A DNA stretch of 53,317 nucleotides, taken from positions 1-53,317 of the forward strand of contig DXCO01000038.1 in NCBI GenBank assembly GCA_019115945.1, written 5' to 3'. The notes under the pieces are model-generated. The model ran no database searches and had not been told where the DNA came from. It worked only from the letters and a program-made list of their open reading frames with translations. A program made the position numbers and the translations under genes. The stretch's first letter is position 1. Each line of letters begins with the position of its first letter. Source of the DNA: Candidatus Borkfalkia excrementavium (lineage in GTDB: Bacteria > Bacillota > Clostridia > Christensenellales > Borkfalkiaceae). Below, piece after piece: positions 51,621 to 53,317 of this stretch.

Positions 51621-51673
51621 ATGATAGCACGACGAAAGCAAAACGCCATAACCGCATTGCTTTTTACCATAAC
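51621..51673 (-). promoter_or_regulatory. Operator-promoter of the phosphoesterase gene: GTTATGG direct repeats
   Basis: On the minus strand GTTATGG stands at 51673-51667 and 51652-51646 (21 bp apart), with a TATCAT -10 at 51626-51621. The nearer repeat overlaps the expected -35 by 4 bp and there is no consensus -35. On the plus strand the array reads CGCCATAAC, 13 nt, ACCATAACAA, then TTTTGCTTT, nearly the same as at 13037-13076. Confidence 0.7.
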
Positions 51674-51737
51674 AATTTTGCTTTTTGGAAAAAGAAAAAA
51701 TTTTTTGACTTTTTATCCGAAAACCGAACCCGTTTTG

Positions 51738-51755
51738 ATCAATATATTGTATAAT
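51738..51755 (+). promoter_or_regulatory. Candidate NrdR box overlapping the nrdG -10
   Basis: GATCAATATATTGTAT (51738-51753) contains the NrdR core CAATATATTG and overlaps TATAAT (51750-51755). I see no consensus -35 and no second box at the usual 31-33 bp distance. Confidence 0.6.
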
Positions 51756-51788
51756 AAAAGCGAACATAGGAGACAGAGGTAGCATAAA

Positions 51789-52481
51789 TTGAAAATCTGC
51801 GGGATACAGAAGACAACTTTACTCGATTACCCGGGGCGCGTTGCCTGCACCGTGTTTTTGGGCGGATGCAATTTCCGCTGCCCCTTCTGCCAGAACGGGG
51901 AGATCCTGGACGGCGGAACGGAAGAAACGGACGAGGAAGAATTTTTTTCCTTCCTCAAAAAACGGAAGGGCATTCTCGACGGGGTCTGCGTTTCGGGAGG
52001 CGAGCCGCTCGTGCACAAAGACCTTCCCCTGTTTCTGGAAAAAATAAAGAAGATCGGCTACGATATAAAACTGGACACCAACGGCTCTTTTCCGGACGCG
52101 CTGAAAGCCCTTGTTTCGGAAAAACTGATCGACTACGTGGCGATGGACATCAAAAACGCGCCCGAACGCTACGAAAAAACGGCGGGCGCGACGTGCGATC
52201 TGCAAAAAATACGCGAGAGCGTCGGATTTTTGCTTTCGGACAAGATCGACTACGAATTCCGTACGACCGTCGTAAAGCAACTGCACCGCGCGGAGGACAT
52301 GCTTTCCATCGCGAAGTGGATCAAAGGGGCGAAACGGTATTTTCTGCAGAATTTCAAAGACAGCGACGCCGTGCTGCAAAAGGGGCTTTCTCCCCTGTCC
52401 GACGAGGAATTGGAGGCCTTCAAGCGGTTCGTAAAGCCCTACGTTCCCTCCGTGCGCATCCGCGGCGAGAGCGGAAACTGA
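51789..52481 (+). CDS. nrdG: Anaerobic ribonucleotide reductase activating protein (radical SAM)
   Basis: This 230-aa radical SAM enzyme installs the glycyl radical on NrdD. It has the C-x3-C-x2-C motif CNFRCPFC, the GGE motif VSGGEPL and the N-terminal CGIQKTTLLDYPGRVACTVFL of the NrdG2 group. It starts at TTG with an AGAGGT site 8 nt upstream. It precedes nrdD, the reverse of the common nrdDG order, and is separated from it by its own terminator and nrdD's promoter. Confidence 0.93.
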   Translation: MKICGIQKTTLLDYPGRVACTVFLGGCNFRCPFCQNGEILDGGTEETDEEEFFSFLKKRKGILDGVCVSGGEPLVHKDLPLFLEKIKKIGYDIKLDTNGSFPDALKALVSEKLIDYVAMDIKNAPERYEKTAGATCDLQKIRESVGFLLSDKIDYEFRTTVVKQLHRAEDMLSIAKWIKGAKRYFLQNFKDSDAVLQKGLSPLSDEELEAFKRFVKPYVPSVRIRGESGN

Positions 52482-52502
52482 GCGCTTTTTTCCTGCCTTT
52501 AT

Positions 52503-52543
52503 CCGTGAAACACACAATATATTGTGTTTCACGGAATTTTTTT
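52503..52543 (+). terminator. Terminator of nrdG with an NrdR box as its loop
   Basis: An 11-bp stem, CCGTGAAACAC (52503-52513) with GTGTTTCACGG (52524-52534), closes a 10-nt loop and is followed by seven T (52537-52543). The loop and inner stem are the NrdR box at 52512-52527. Confidence 0.8.
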
Positions 52544-52560
52544 GCCACAATATATTGACA
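52512..52560 (+). promoter_or_regulatory. Pair of NrdR boxes upstream of nrdD
   Basis: ACACAATATATTGTGT (52512-52527), a perfect 16-bp palindrome matching the NrdR consensus, and CCACAATATATTGACA (52545-52560). Their centres are 33 bp apart, three helical turns, as is usual for NrdR. The second box covers the nrdD -35 hexamer, so NrdR would repress at high dATP. Confidence 0.92.
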
Positions 52561-52583
52561 AACGCATATACTCGTGCTATAAT
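52555..52583 (+). promoter_or_regulatory. Consensus promoter of nrdD
   Basis: TTGACA (52555-52560), 17 nt, TATAAT (52578-52583): a perfect sigma-A promoter, held down by the overlapping NrdR box. Leader of about 48 nt. Confidence 0.93.
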
Positions 52584-52637
52584 AGGTTTCACTTGACAAA
52601 AGAGACTGACCCGATAAGGGCGGAAAGGAGAGAAGAA

Positions 52638-53317
52638 ATGTACAGTGTAATCAAGAGAGACGGGACGAACGCGGAATTTGACATCAAAAAGATCGCGGCG
52701 GCGATCACGAAGGCGTTCGAGGCGCAGGGAAAACAGTATCATCCGAGCGTGATCGACATGCTCGCCCTGAAGGTGACCTCGGACTTCGAGCCGAAGATCA
52801 AAGAGGGCAAAATTGCCGTGGAGGACATTCAGGACAGCGTGGAATCCGTGCTGATCCAGGCGGGCTATTCGGACGTGGCGAAGGCGTACATCCTTTACAG
52901 GCGCCAGCGCGAAAAGATCCGCAACATGAAATCTTCCATGCTCGACTACAAGGCGCTGGTGGACAGTTACGTGAAGGCGACCGACTGGAGGGTGAAGGAA
53001 AACTCCACCGTCACCTATTCGGTGGGCGGGCTGATCCTCTCCAACAGCGGGGCGATCACCGCAAATTACTGGCTTTCGGAGATCTACGACGACGAAGTGG
53101 CGAAGGCGCACCGCAATGCGGACATACACATCCACGATCTCTCCATGCTGACGGGTTACTGCGCGGGCTGGTCTTTGAAGCAACTCATCCAGGAGGGGCT
53201 GGGCGGCATCCCCGGCAAGATCACCTCGGCGCCGGCGAGCCACCTTGCGACCCTGTGCAACCAGATGGTCAACTTTTTGGGCATCATGCAGAACGAATGG
53301 GCGGGCGCGCAGGCCTT
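52638..53317 (+). CDS. nrdD: Anaerobic ribonucleoside-triphosphate reductase, 5' part (cut by window end)
   Basis: Reading from ATG 52638 (AAAGGAG site) gives 226 residues without a stop before the window ends. The start MYSVIKRDGTNAEFDIKKI through YILYRRQREKIR (about 1-95) is an ATP-cone, the dATP/ATP allosteric domain. The catalytic barrel follows, with ENSTVTYSVGGLILSNS and NADIHIHDLSMLTGYCAGWSL, characteristic of class III reductases. The glycyl-radical site and zinc site lie beyond the window. It makes dNTPs without oxygen, with NrdG as activator. Confidence 0.95.
   Translation, partial: MYSVIKRDGTNAEFDIKKIAAAITKAFEAQGKQYHPSVIDMLALKVTSDFEPKIKEGKIAVEDIQDSVESVLIQAGYSDVAKAYILYRRQREKIRNMKSSMLDYKALVDSYVKATDWRVKENSTVTYSVGGLILSNSGAITANYWLSEIYDDEVAKAHRNADIHIHDLSMLTGYCAGWSLKQLIQEGLGGIPGKITSAPASHLATLCNQMVNFLGIMQNEWAGAQA

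Noticed and set aside
1-53317. CRISPR arrays, tRNA/rRNA genes, insertion sequences and prophage genes
   Set aside because: Looked for on both strands by eye; no regular repeat-spacer pattern, no tRNA-like T-arm with acceptor pairing, and no transposase, integrase or phage protein was found.

Overview
The window comes from the chromosome of an endospore-forming, anaerobic, carbohydrate-degrading member of the Bacillota, most likely class Clostridia. The evidence is a SpoIIR-SleB-YpeB sporulation/germination block, an anaerobic ribonucleotide reductase under NrdR boxes, a 2-oxoacid:ferredoxin oxidoreductase, strong AGGAGG ribosome sites, sigma-A type promoters, many AraC-type regulators and many glycoside-active proteins. 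Base composition is moderately GC-rich by eye. I see no phage, insertion sequence, CRISPR array, rRNA or tRNA.

Layout. (1) 1-3.1 kb: a GH127-type glycosidase divergent from an AraC regulator. (2) 3.1-13 kb: a seven-gene minus-strand operon (sialidase-fold protein, DapA/NanA-family lyase, sugar-binding lipoprotein, a 977-aa lipoprotein with a tandem duplication, two CUT1 permeases, a glycosidase-like lipoprotein) divergent from its probable AraC activator. (3) 14-18 kb: ribokinase, then an autoregulated MarR-MFS-DUF1848 operon. (4) 18-20 kb: an SGNH-hydrolase lipoprotein. (5) 20-27.5 kb: a five-gene hexuronate operon, uxuA-uxuB-GH112 phosphorylase-kdgA-kdgK, divergent from an AraC regulator followed by a GNAT gene. 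(6) 27.5-35 kb: GH3 beta-glucosidase, aroK divergent from mutY, and an ogg-ferredoxin-vorBAC operon. (7) 35.5-37 kb: a decayed vitamin B6 locus made of a frameshifted pdxT, a 3' remnant of pdxS and a piece of a pdxR/MocR regulator. (8) 37-40.3 kb: rpmA-rplU, a helical protein, glmM and a free-standing GlmU acetyltransferase domain. (9) 40.4-42.8 kb: AraC divergent from a GH27 alpha-galactosidase. (10) 42.8-46.1 kb: ypeB-sleB-spoIIR. (11) 46.2-51.6 kb: small proteins, a DUF2156-GNAT fusion, an HtrA-like protease and a metallophosphoesterase lipoprotein. (12) 51.8 kb to the end: nrdG and the 5' part of nrdD.

How they work together: most of the window serves uptake and breakdown of plant or host glycans. 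AraC regulators sit beside their target operons. Extracellular lipoproteins and CUT1 permeases capture oligosaccharides, but no transporter ATPase is present, so it must be encoded elsewhere. Intracellular glycosidases, a phosphorylase, kinases and an aldolase feed sugars and uronates into central metabolism.

Most notable signals: a tandem CCATAAC operator (21-bp period) shared by the transporter operon at 13.0 kb and the phosphoesterase gene at 51.6 kb, 38 kb apart; the deletion-fused pdx remnants; an NrdR box that is also the loop of a terminator; several promoters placed so that the mRNA has almost no 5' leader; YpeB with a roughly 205-residue charged extension; GH112 inside a uronate operon; and a split GlmU.
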